A stretch of DNA of 49,334 bases from a virus. Numbering within the stretch: the first letter of the stretch is position 1; every line of letters starts with the position of its first letter. The translations under genes and the position numbers were made by a program. Shown here in pieces: positions 21,222 through 30,767 of the stretch. The DNA lies in IMG/VR virus record IMGVR_UViG_3300036828_000682, positions 1 through 49,334 of that record; one strand, written 5' to 3'. Under the pieces are notes generated by a model. The model did no database searches, was not told the DNA's origin, and was given only the letters and a program-made list of their open reading frames with translations.

Positions 21222-24200
21222 TTATCGTTGCGAAAGCGCAGCGCCGAATGCCGGCCCCAGTATCCGTTGCTCTTGTCGGGTCTTGGTATTCAGTGTTTTG
21301 CCCTTCTGCAAGAGCAACGGTCTCAGCTTCTGCCGCTCCTCCGGAGTCGCCTTGCCCCACACTTTGAGCGCCTGGTCGAGCTGCAAGCTCTTGAACGTGC
21401 GCGCCAGCGGGTCCATGTGCGCGCCGGCCAGCGCCCGCCGCACCTCGGCCATGGTGACGGTGCCAGCGCGCAGCGCTTTGCCGATTTCGGCACTCACTGG
21501 GCGCCCCGTGCGCGCCAGCTCCGCGATGGTCCGCTCCTCTTTGGTGCGCTCCACTTGCTCGCGGGTGCGGTTCCCGGGTGGGATGTTGCCGGCCGCCAGC
21601 TCGGACGCGAGCAACGACGCGGAACTCTTCTCGATCGATGATGGCGCCGGCGTGATGCCCACGAACTGTTGGATGCGCTGCGCAATCGGCGCCTTCAGAT
21701 TGGTTTCTTTTTCGAGTGTGCGGATCCCGAACGGCTCGGCCGCAAGCGCAACGTGCTTGCCGGCTTCGAGCATCTGTTGAATCAGCGGGTCATCGACATT
21801 GCGTATCGCGTTGCCGTAGAAGTCCTTGTTCTTGACCATCTCGGCAAATAGCGAAGCGAGAGGGGAAACCTTGTCGGCCAGCGTCCTACCGGGTTCGGTC
21901 GCGTAGTGATAGACATCCTTTACATAGGTCGGCATCGCGACCCGCTGCGGGCGTCCGGACTCGTTGAGTTGCCCCGTGCGAGGAAAGAAGTAGTCTTTCA
22001 GCTCCTGCGGACCCTTCCCGGTGGCGAGGTATTGATAAATCGCGCCGGTGACCGCGCTGGTGATGGCGAGCGAAGCCACGTAAGCCAGCCGGTGAATGTT
22101 CACTTCGCTCGCGGTTTTATTTCCCGTGGCAAGCTGGACGGGAATCTTTACCGCGTCGATCGCAGCCCCGCCAATCTCGCGGATGGTCCCGAGGTTCCAC
22201 CCGACCGAACGCACCGAGAGCATCGCGAGGTCTTTGGCCGTCCTGTTCCAAAACAGGTTGTCATAGGTCAACTGACCCATACGGTTTTCTACCGAGTCCC
22301 AGGCCTTACCCATGGCATCGCGTACCTGCTCATCCGTGGCTGCCGGTCCCAGGCGCTCGAACTCAGCGCGCGCCAGGTCCGCGAACACTCCCAGCTTCTG
22401 CCGCGGGACGATTTCCTTCATGATGATGTTGCTGGTGGCTTCGAGCGTAGCGAACGGAGCGCGCAACAAGCCGCCCAGCACGTTGCCACTGCGAAACGCT
22501 TTCATCATGTTCTCGCGCATGTTGGTCGCGTAAATCTCATCCATATGGGCGCGTCCACCGCCCATCACCAGCCCCGCGACAAGCTTCTCGATCTCCGGAC
22601 TCTGGCTACCGGATCTGTTCCACTCCTGCAGCATCCTGCGACCCTGGAGCCAGTTGGTGACAGGTGCGAGAGGAACGCCCGCCGCGCTTTTCAGTGCCGC
22701 GCCCAGCTTCCCGTGGAGAGCTTGCTCGATCGCGAGCGCGCCCTTCGATACGCTGGCGTCGAGACTCGTGAACCCAAGATGGTAGGCGCTCATGCCTAAC
22801 TGCGCCTGGTTGAGCACGTTATTCGCACCGAGGAGAGCGCGGAACACGCCATACTGCCGCAGTCCGGGTGAGAGGTAGTTTTCGAGGATGGTCGCCGCGC
22901 CTTCGGGAGCGTAGTAATTGCCGCGGAGAATCATTTCGCCGGCCGCGTTACGGCCCCACACGATGCCGATCGGGTCGGCTACCTTAGTCCAGCCTGCAGG
23001 AGCTTTGTGGCCAGGACGGACGAACTTCGCGAGTCTGGTCGCCTTCCACTCAGCGAGGAGCTGATGCGCCATCACGTAGCGGTCAATCTCGCGGGTTTTG
23101 AGGAGTACCAGCTCCACCGGATTGTCCGTCACGGGCTTAAGGCCAGCATTCAAGCCGTCCTCGAAGGTGACCATCGTGCGTTTCTTCAGGAACGCTTTCT
23201 TGCCCTCGATCGGGCGCCGGCCGCCGAACAGCGCAGAGAATACCCCCTTGGCCTGGTTCGGGTTTTCCCAGATATGCGGGAAATAATCCTCATAGAAGGC
23301 CTGCAGCTTGCCGGTCCCCAGGTTCTGCACCTGGTCACGGCGATCATCGAGCAGGTTGCGCAACGCCAGAGCGAGGGTATCGAGCGCCGGCTGAGTTTGC
23401 GCCTGCCCTGCTTCCATCCTCTTAATGAACTCGTACTTCTCCGCTTGCGGTAGCTTGTCCATGGCACGCTTCGCAGTCGCGAACGCTGCCATCATCTGAT
23501 CGGTTTTGCGCGCCAGGTCGGCCGCGCCTTGTCGCAGTCCCAGGCCAGCGCGGTGTGCGTCTGCGGAGCGGAGCTGCGGAGCGAGCACCTTCAGCGCAGT
23601 GTCCACCGCTTCTTTGATACCCTGCGCTGCCTTGATGAGAGTCGGCTCTACGTCATTGACGTAGAACTTATCGAGGCCCAGCGACATGAACGAGAGCAAG
23701 GCGCCGCCGCGTTCACCGCTGCGATCGTCGGCTTCGTCCGAGAAACTGGCGCGCTCGGCCGCGGATTCGCCCAGCTCGGCGTCGATCTCGGCTTTACGGG
23801 CCCGCAGCGCTTCGTATTCCTTCTGCTTCGGCCACGGTCGGGATGCTCTGGCCTGGAGGTCGGCCAGTTTCTTTTCTTGCTCCGGAAGTGACTCAACATC
23901 CCAAGTATTCGGTCCAATACCGCGTGCAGTTGCCTCGATTGATTGTTGGGTGGAGGAGATTTCTCCCTCCCGGTTGACCGAGACATCGTGAGTCGCCCCC
24001 GAGGGTCCTTGCAGATACATGAGTGGGAATGGCTTCTCGTCGGTTTTGACGGCCTTTCCGCCTTCTTCTTTCCATCCGAAGTTGGAATACCCGGGTCTGA
24101 TCCAGATTTTCAGCCCGCGATACGCCCCGATTTTCTGGTGTGCATCGTCCGTGCCCATACCGCGCCAGCTCTCAATCACTGTTGCCAGCGCCGCGCCGGC

Positions 24201-27200
24201 CCGCTTGCGGGCGTCCTTCCCCTCGAACCCCTGCTTTCCTATGGTGTATTGCGCGGGATCGTCCTTATGGCTTTCGATAAGGTCCACGTCGCGTTGTGCT
24301 GCTGCGATGCGGCTCTTGGTCTCCGCGATTCTCCAGGGAAGCCCGCGCATCTCCTGCTGTACCGCGGTTTCCTGTCGCAAGTGTCCGCTGCGCTCCGCTT
24401 CGAGCCGCCCCAGCCGGCCCTCGACGCCAATCTTCTCTTTGATGAGAGGGTTGCCCGTCGCCATGGCCTTGAACTCTTCGGCGGTGGGAATGATCGAGCC
24501 AATATCCTCCATCTCGCGCACATCCGTGCGTCCGGACAAGATGACGGACAGGAACGCGGCTTTGTTTTCGAGCAGCTGCCACGAGTAGGCATCGAAGGAT
24601 GCGCCACTGACGTACTGATACTTCTGGATTACCTTGTTCTCGTTGCCTTGCCGCTCGATGCGCCCGTCGCGCTGCATGATATCGGCGGGTCGCCACGGTG
24701 CATCCATGTGATGCAGCGCAATCATTTTCTTCTGGACGTTGGTCCCGACGCCCATCTTCTCCGTCGAGCCCATCAGGATCCGGACGGATCCGGAGCGCAC
24801 TGCCGAAAAGAGGTTTTCTTTCTGCTGGTCCGAGTTGTAATCGTGAATGAACGCGATTTCCTTGGCGGGAACGCCCATCGCAATCCACTTCTTCCGCATG
24901 TCGTTGTAGACACTGAAGCCGGCCCGTTCGCCGGCGCCCTCGGCTACTGCGTTCGGATCTTCTTCCTCCGGTTGGTCCGCGGTGGGCTTTACCTTGCCCT
25001 CGGGCTTCGGCGTTGACAAATCGCAGAACACGATCTGCGTGGTGCGGTCCTTCTTGCCCTTCTGCCAGATGCGGAAGACGTTCTCTACCGCCTGGTTGAC
25101 CTTGGAGTAGGGATGGTCGGGCGCTCCAGGCATCACGAGCCGGATATCGAGCGCGGCTTTCTTGCCTTCGCCCACGATCTTGAGCATGTTGTCGATCGAC
25201 TTGTCCACGCCGCCGTTTCTTACTACGTCGGTGCGCTCAATCAGAGAATCGACAAAGGCGTGCAGCTCCGGAGATTCCGGAGATTCAATAGCCGTGGTGC
25301 GTCCACCTTCGACATCCGGCCGCGGTAACTTCAGCATCTCAGCCGTTTTCACATCGGCGATCTGCATGTACATGTGCATCAGCTCGGGAATGTTGATGAG
25401 ACGGGCAAAGCGCGTGTTCTCGCGATAGCCGCGCCCCGACACGTCGAGTTCCACGCCGCTCCGCACGGCCCCGAACGTGTTTGCCCAGGCGTCGAAATGC
25501 GCTACGCCGTTTTCGCGCATGGTTTCCGGCTGCAGGTACCGCTGCATGTTGTACAGCTCGGCCATGGTGTTGGTAACCGGCGTCCCGGTCGCGAACACTA
25601 CGCCGCGCTGCCCACCGTTGAGCTGCGAGACGTACTGGGTTTTCATCAGCATGTCCGTAGCGCGGTTGCTCTCGCGGTTCGGGATGCCGGCGATGCGCTG
25701 GCGCCTCGTGATGATAGGGAGAGCTTTGAAGGCGTGCGCTTCGTCCACCAGCATCATATCGATGCCCAGGTGCTCGAAATTGACCGCATTATCCTTGCCC
25801 TCGCGGTCCAAATGCTTCGCGAGCTTCACTTCGAGGCGAACGATAGCAGCCTCGATCTCCTTGACGGTCTTGTCTTTCTTTTTGTCCTTCTCGCTCATCC
25901 CTTCGGATGCGGATTCGAGCGCTGCGCGCAGTTCGGCTACCTGCGAATCGAAGAACCGTTGATAAGTCTCGTCACTTACCGGAATCTTCTCGAATGACGA
26001 GTGGCGGATGATGATGGCGTCCCAGTTGGAGCCCGCGATCCGCGCCACGGCCCGCTTGCGGTTCACCGCGGCAAAGTCTTCCTTGCCGATGGTCAGGATG
26101 CGCGCGGACGGGTAGAGTTGCATGAACTCCCGCGTGAACTGCGCCGCCATGTGGTTCGGTACGACGATGGCCGGCTTCTTTGCGAGGCCCAGGCGCCGGC
26201 TTTCCATGGCCGCGCCCACCATTACCCAAGTCTTACCCGCTCCGACTTCATGCGCGAGCAAGGTGTTGCCGGTTTTGAGGATGCGCCAGATGGCATTCTT
26301 CTGGTGAGGCCGCAGTGTAACTTGCGGATTGGAGCCGGGTAGGGTCAAGTGCGACCCATCGTGGTCAGCATTGACGGTGTTATTCACCGTCCGGTTGTAA
26401 TGCTTCGCGAGCGCATCGGACTGCTTCGGGTCTTCCCAAAGCCATTGCTCGAAACGCACTCTCAGCGCGTCCTGTGCGGCTTGCGCTATCGCCGTCGCCC
26501 GCGGGTTGACCACGCGGGATCCCTCGGTCGGCCCCGCCATGTAGACCTTTGGCGCCTTACCGTTGAGCGCCAGGTCGAGTAACTTGTGGCCGAAGTGGGT
26601 TTGCGTGCCATACGTCGTATCGTTGGCTGCGCGCCCGCGCTCGTGTTTATCGGTCGTAACGACCCAGAGCGCGGTATTCGGTTCGTAGGTTACGGTTCCG
26701 CTGTGCTGGTCGAGCACATGGCGCAAGAACTTCTGCACCACGTGAGCCGGGATCCAGTTGGCGCCCATACTCACCTTGATATCGGCAATCGGGATATCTA
26801 CCGGCTGAATCTTCTGGAGCGCTTCGACGTTTTCGTTAAATGCGGGGTCGGCGTTGGCCGCTTCGAGCGCGACGTCCAACTTGTCTTTGACGTTGCCCGA
26901 GAGGTATTCGTCCTGCGTCTGCCACTTGCCGCCCTCGGGGTTGCGGAATACTTGCCCCTTGAGTTCCTTGCGCAGCTCATCCGGCGTCTTGCCGGTGAGT
27001 TCCTGCATGTGCGCCCAGTCGATCCGGCCGAAACGGTTGAGCGTAAGCGCGAGAGCTTCCGCCGCGGTCCCGGCTTTGTCGGGATACGTCGGTTGCTCCA
27101 ACGTCCGTTTCGTGAAGATGTCCGTTTTGGTGGCCGTCTTCGCATCGCGGTCCCAGTTTTCGAGCGCGCCGGCCATCGGAAGATAGTCCGGATCTTCGCC

Positions 27201-30200
27201 CAGCGCGGAGCGATTCGCGAGAGCGTTGAGAAAGCCGTGTGCCTTGACGAACGAGTCATAGGCTTTATTGAGCGCCCGCCGCGCCGCAACCATCTTCGGT
27301 TCGCTGTCGCCGTCTAACTGGGTGCTGAATACTTCGTACAGAGCTTTGCGGACTGGAAGCATTGCCTTGATCCGCAACGCTTGCAATCCGTTTTTCATGA
27401 TTGCCGGCCGGTAGATGTTGCCCTCGCGCTGCACGATCACGCCGTCTACGATCGAATACCCGCCGTCCTTCACTTCGTCGCCAAGCTGGAGATAGCCCGC
27501 GGTTTCCGCTGCGGGAGTGTCGGCCGTCCATGGCTTGAAGACGTTCTCAGGGAGTCGCGCCACACGCTCTGCCAGTGCTTCGGGCGTCACCGTGCCTTTA
27601 ACCGTGAGGTTTTTGTCGGGTCCGTAGTGCGAGCCAGTCATCGAGTGCTCACCGAGAACCATCTCGGGGTGCTCGATGTAGTACTCGTTCATGTGGGCGT
27701 TGCCGTCGTTACCGAAGGACACCTCCCGCGTGTTCTCGAAGGACGGCCCCGATGGCTCCTCGCCCTCGGCCCGCTTCTGCAGGTAGACGATATCGGTCAC
27801 AACTGCGGTGCCGGCGTTGCCCTTGAACGCGGTATCCGGTAGCCGGATCATGCCCAGCAGGTTCGCTTTGCTGCCGATGAGCTTGCGGATTGCCGCGTCC
27901 TGCGAGTCCATGGTGAAGCGGCTCGTGATGAACGCGACAATTCCGCCAGGTCGAACGAGATCGAGCGACTTGATGAAGTAGTAGTTGTGGATCGCGCGCA
28001 GCGCTACCGGCGTTTTCCGGTAGCGTAGGTCGCGCACGGGGAGCTTGCCGAAAGGGACGTTGCTCACGGCCGCGTCGAAGAAGTTGTTCGGGAGCGCGAT
28101 TTTCTGGAATGGGGAAATCTGGATATTCGAGCCGGGATACAGCATCTTGGCAATCTGCCCGGTGATGTAATCCATCTCGATGCCGGTGCGTCTCGATGGC
28201 ATCATGTCATCGGGTTGCAGCCCCAGGACGTTACCCACGCCGGCCGCGGGCTCCATCCATGAGTTGCCGGCCGCAAAACCGAACCTGCGCAGCGCATTCC
28301 ACAGACCGCCCACCACGACCATCGGAGAGGTGTAGTGAGCATTGACCGTCGATGCGGATGCCGTGCGGTACTCGTCGTCGGTCAGTAGGGCGCGCAGCTC
28401 CTCCCGTGCGCCGTCCCAGTCGCGCTTGCGCGTATCGAAGATGTTGGAGAGCGAACCCCAGCCCACGAACTTGGCGAGTTTCGACTGTTCCGCGGGTGTC
28501 GGTGGGCGTGCTTCGGCCAGTACCTTCTTTAAGGTGCGGATCGCTTCGAGGTTGTTGCGGAGTCGGACCTTCTCGCCGCCCTCGCCAACGTGGTCCGCGT
28601 CGGTGATGCGGTAGTCGCCATCTTCCTGCCGGGTTAGGTCGCCCGGCCCGGTCTGGTGTCCGGAATCATCCAGTCCTCCCTCGCCAGTTCGTCCCCCTGG
28701 AACGCTGACAGACCCGCCTCGAACGCTTCCTGTGCTATCCGGTTGTGCTGGTCCGCTGCTTCCGCTACTCGCTGGCGGAATTGGTCGGCCGCTTTCAGGT
28801 CCTTCGTGAAGTTCGGGCGCTCCGTCTCCCAGAACTTCCGGATCATGTTCTCCAGGCCGTCGTACCCTTCCTCGTCCCCCAGGTTCGTCGGTGGCTGGTT
28901 CGGTGGCATCGGTTTTACCCGCTTCTATCTTACCTTTGGGTTCGGGAGCCTCGATCTCAGCGGGTTCCGGCGCCACCTGGTCGAAGATATCGCCGGCCGG
29001 TGGCGCGATGACCGCGGGTTCCTTCGCCGGCGCCTCAAGCTGCTTCGGTTCTGCTTTTACCGGGGTGACATCGATAGTGCCGGTGCCCTCTGGCATACGC
29101 TCGGGCGCGGCCGTCTCGGGGTATTCCTTCGCGTGAAACTCCTGGATGGCCTTGTAGGCTGCTTCACGGGTGGGGAATTTTCCGATGCTTCCGTACCCCT
29201 GCGGTTTGGATACTATGTCATCGGCGACGTTGGCCCAGCTCGCCCCAAACCCATGGCGCTGTCTGTAAATCGAGTATTGCCGTTGCCCGCCCTCGATCGG
29301 GATGCGGGTGTATGTCGTGTTGCTGCCGTGGCCGTCGCCGCGGCTGCCCCAATCTTCGAGGGGTAAGAGGCTTGTACTCGTGGGGGGCGCCGCCGCGGCC
29401 GGCGCCGCGATCGCGGTCTCGGCCGTCTGAGGTTCCGGAGGTGCCGGTTCAGGTTTCTCGGGAGGTGTCAGGCCTTCTTTGGCATCGGTATCTGCGGGCG
29501 CTGCTGCGGTTGTGCCGCCTGCAGGCTCGCCAGCAGGCCGTTCGACTGCGGGTTGCTCGGTTTCTTGACTTGCTTCTTTTTGCCCATCGGTGGCGGGGTT
29601 TTGCTCCACGGTAACTGCATTTGGTGTCTCCTCGGTTTGAACTGGTAGTGCTGCTTGAACTGGTGGTGGTGCTGCCGGTGTCTCATCCGGTGAGCTACTC
29701 GGTAGCACCGTATTGACGAACTCCTGCGCGTTGGCCGTGGTCTGCTCATCGGCTTCCTGCGGAGTCGGTAATAGGTCGCTCGGTTTGAGCGGTGGAGCTA
29801 CGGGTACTCGTGGCTTGCGTTGCCGTTTGGGTGGCGAACCCGCGCCCGCAAGTAGTTGCTCCCTGCCGGCGTAGTCATCGCGAGCGGGGTTGTCTGCCGG
29901 CCAACCGTCTGCCGTGGCCTGGTCCGGTGCCACCTGGTCGAAGATATCGCCGCCGCCAGTCGGTTGCCCCGTCGACGTGTACTGCTGCTCGGGTGCTTCC
30001 TTGGCTCGAGCATTCAGTAGGCGGATGCCCTTGGCGTCCACGCCGCCAGGATGCTGCGCGGCCATGAGGCCCATCGTGACTGCGCTCGTGATCGAGCTTT
30101 GCTGGTCCGCGCCGGCTAATCGTTGCTGCGCGTAGGTCATGGCAGCAGCGCCCGTGAGGCGAATGACGCGCGAAGCCGGTCCCATGACATGCAGCGCCCC

Positions 30201-30767
30201 GCCCAGTGCTGCACCTTCGGCCGCTGCCTGGAGTGCCGGGATGACGCCCTTATCTTCTGCGTTCAGCGCGGAGACAGCGCCCAGGCCGATAATCGGCCCC
30301 GCCACTTCGCCGGCAATCGCGTATTGGGGGAGTTCCAGCATGCCCTGCCCAACGCCGCGGAAGATTGCACTCGGTAGGCCCGTGCGGTCCCCTGCGAGGT
30401 CTTTGGATTTCTGTTGCTGGTCCTTCTCGCCTTGCCGTGCCCAGTCGCGCATCGCAGCGAACGCGCCGCCCTTCGAGAGTCCGGTGAGGTTGGAAATCTG
30501 GTCCGCACCCGTGTCGAAAAGGTCGAAGACGTTGCCGGCCAGGTGATTGGCCGCCGCGGACGCGCCCTCCACCATGCTGCCGATGTCTTTCGCGTTGCTG
30601 ACTACGCTCTGGTCCCACACGCGGGAAAGTAGACCCGGTTGCTGCGGAGCTGCCGGTGCCTTCGGAACTGCCGGCGCCGGTGCCTTGTCCGGTGCCACCT
30701 GGTCGAAGATATCGCCTGCAGGCGCCGGTGCCTTGTCCGGTGCCACCTGGTCGAAGATATCGGGCAT
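21222..30767 (-). CDS. giant polyvalent ejection protein: methyltransferase plus SF2 helicase
   Basis: 3181 residues, TGATG-coupled to the upstream gene. Layout: two IFDQV repeats (residues 3-25), a helical, membrane-prone part (about 45-260), Pro/Ala-rich linkers with further IFDQV copies near 274 and 592, an N6-adenine methyltransferase-like domain (about 720-1010; EPAAGVG near 840, NVPFG near 902), and a DEAH/SNF2-type helicase (Walker A VGAGKTW near 1509, DEAH near 1675, TGTPVTNT near 1728, RDGRIERQG near 2034). Then coiled coil and a long C-terminal helical region typical of large polyvalent phage proteins. DarB-like proteins of this kind are packaged and injected to protect entering DNA from restriction. 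Ejection and anti-restriction roles are inferred. Confidence 0.8.
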   Translation of the reverse strand: MPDIFDQVAPDKAPAPAGDIFDQVAPDKAPAPAVPKAPAAPQQPGLLSRVWDQSVVSNAKDIGSMVEGASAAANHLAGNVFDLFDTGADQISNLTGLSKGGAFAAMRDWARQGEKDQQQKSKDLAGDRTGLPSAIFRGVGQGMLELPQYAIAGEVAGPIIGLGAVSALNAEDKGVIPALQAAAEGAALGGALHVMGPASRVIRLTGAAAMTYAQQRLAGADQQSSITSAVTMGLMAAQHPGGVDAKGIRLLNARAKEAPEQQYTSTGQPTGGGDIFDQVAPDQATADGWPADNPARDDYAGREQLLAGAGSPPKRQRKPRVPVAPPLKPSDLLPTPQEADEQTTANAQEFVNTVLPSSSPDETPAAPPPVQAALPVQTEETPNAVTVEQNPATDGQKEASQETEQPAVERPAGEPAGGTTAAAPADTDAKEGLTPPEKPEPAPPEPQTAETAIAAPAAAAPPTSTSLLPLEDWGSRGDGHGSNTTYTRIPIEGGQRQYSIYRQRHGFGASWANVADDIVSKPQGYGSIGKFPTREAAYKAIQEFHAKEYPETAAPERMPEGTGTIDVTPVKAEPKQLEAPAKEPAVIAPPAGDIFDQVAPEPAEIEAPEPKGKIEAGKTDATEPATDEPGGRGRVRRPGEHDPEVLGDGAPELHEGPESGRPIPPASSGSSGPAQPDSTGSVRGGSVSVPGGRTGEGGLDDSGHQTGPGDLTRQEDGDYRITDADHVGEGGEKVRLRNNLEAIRTLKKVLAEARPPTPAEQSKLAKFVGWGSLSNIFDTRKRDWDGAREELRALLTDDEYRTASASTVNAHYTSPMVVVGGLWNALRRFGFAAGNSWMEPAAGVGNVLGLQPDDMMPSRRTGIEMDYITGQIAKMLYPGSNIQISPFQKIALPNNFFDAAVSNVPFGKLPVRDLRYRKTPVALRAIHNYYFIKSLDLVRPGGIVAFITSRFTMDSQDAAIRKLIGSKANLLGMIRLPDTAFKGNAGTAVVTDIVYLQKRAEGEEPSGPSFENTREVSFGNDGNAHMNEYYIEHPEMVLGEHSMTGSHYGPDKNLTVKGTVTPEALAERVARLPENVFKPWTADTPAAETAGYLQLGDEVKDGGYSIVDGVIVQREGNIYRPAIMKNGLQALRIKAMLPVRKALYEVFSTQLDGDSEPKMVAARRALNKAYDSFVKAHGFLNALANRSALGEDPDYLPMAGALENWDRDAKTATKTDIFTKRTLEQPTYPDKAGTAAEALALTLNRFGRIDWAHMQELTGKTPDELRKELKGQVFRNPEGGKWQTQDEYLSGNVKDKLDVALEAANADPAFNENVEALQKIQPVDIPIADIKVSMGANWIPAHVVQKFLRHVLDQHSGTVTYEPNTALWVVTTDKHERGRAANDTTYGTQTHFGHKLLDLALNGKAPKVYMAGPTEGSRVVNPRATAIAQAAQDALRVRFEQWLWEDPKQSDALAKHYNRTVNNTVNADHDGSHLTLPGSNPQVTLRPHQKNAIWRILKTGNTLLAHEVGAGKTWVMVGAAMESRRLGLAKKPAIVVPNHMAAQFTREFMQLYPSARILTIGKEDFAAVNRKRAVARIAGSNWDAIIIRHSSFEKIPVSDETYQRFFDSQVAELRAALESASEGMSEKDKKKDKTVKEIEAAIVRLEVKLAKHLDREGKDNAVNFEHLGIDMMLVDEAHAFKALPIITRRQRIAGIPNRESNRATDMLMKTQYVSQLNGGQRGVVFATGTPVTNTMAELYNMQRYLQPETMRENGVAHFDAWANTFGAVRSGVELDVSGRGYRENTRFARLINIPELMHMYMQIADVKTAEMLKLPRPDVEGGRTTAIESPESPELHAFVDSLIERTDVVRNGGVDKSIDNMLKIVGEGKKAALDIRLVMPGAPDHPYSKVNQAVENVFRIWQKGKKDRTTQIVFCDLSTPKPEGKVKPTADQPEEEDPNAVAEGAGERAGFSVYNDMRKKWIAMGVPAKEIAFIHDYNSDQQKENLFSAVRSGSVRILMGSTEKMGVGTNVQKKMIALHHMDAPWRPADIMQRDGRIERQGNENKVIQKYQYVSGASFDAYSWQLLENKAAFLSVILSGRTDVREMEDIGSIIPTAEEFKAMATGNPLIKEKIGVEGRLGRLEAERSGHLRQETAVQQEMRGLPWRIAETKSRIAAAQRDVDLIESHKDDPAQYTIGKQGFEGKDARKRAGAALATVIESWRGMGTDDAHQKIGAYRGLKIWIRPGYSNFGWKEEGGKAVKTDEKPFPLMYLQGPSGATHDVSVNREGEISSTQQSIEATARGIGPNTWDVESLPEQEKKLADLQARASRPWPKQKEYEALRARKAEIDAELGESAAERASFSDEADDRSGERGGALLSFMSLGLDKFYVNDVEPTLIKAAQGIKEAVDTALKVLAPQLRSADAHRAGLGLRQGAADLARKTDQMMAAFATAKRAMDKLPQAEKYEFIKRMEAGQAQTQPALDTLALALRNLLDDRRDQVQNLGTGKLQAFYEDYFPHIWENPNQAKGVFSALFGGRRPIEGKKAFLKKRTMVTFEDGLNAGLKPVTDNPVELVLLKTREIDRYVMAHQLLAEWKATRLAKFVRPGHKAPAGWTKVADPIGIVWGRNAAGEMILRGNYYAPEGAATILENYLSPGLRQYGVFRALLGANNVLNQAQLGMSAYHLGFTSLDASVSKGALAIEQALHGKLGAALKSAAGVPLAPVTNWLQGRRMLQEWNRSGSQSPEIEKLVAGLVMGGGRAHMDEIYATNMRENMMKAFRSGNVLGGLLRAPFATLEATSNIIMKEIVPRQKLGVFADLARAEFERLGPAATDEQVRDAMGKAWDSVENRMGQLTYDNLFWNRTAKDLAMLSVRSVGWNLGTIREIGGAAIDAVKIPVQLATGNKTASEVNIHRLAYVASLAITSAVTGAIYQYLATGKGPQELKDYFFPRTGQLNESGRPQRVAMPTYVKDVYHYATEPGRTLADKVSPLASLFAEMVKNKDFYGNAIRNVDDPLIQQMLEAGKHVALAAEPFGIRTLEKETNLKAPIAQRIQQFVGITPAPSSIEKSSASLLASELAAGNIPPGNRTREQVERTKEERTIAELARTGRPVSAEIGKALRAGTVTMAEVRRALAGAHMDPLARTFKSLQLDQALKVWGKATPEERQKLRPLLLQKGKTLNTKTRQEQRILGPAFGAALSQR
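30673..30762 (-). repeat. tandem 42-bp repeat, 48-bp period, encoding the IFDQV motif
   Basis: Copies at 30673-30714 and 30721-30762 are identical, encoding two consecutive GDIFDQVAPDKAPAPA-type units. Shorter copies of the same DNA word occur near 29923-29950 and 28969-28994 inside the same gene. Confidence 0.85.

Noticed and set aside
22000-30700. Many plus-strand open frames inside the giant gene
   Set aside because: All are opposite an uninterrupted 3181-codon frame with clear domain motifs; none has a convincing start or product.
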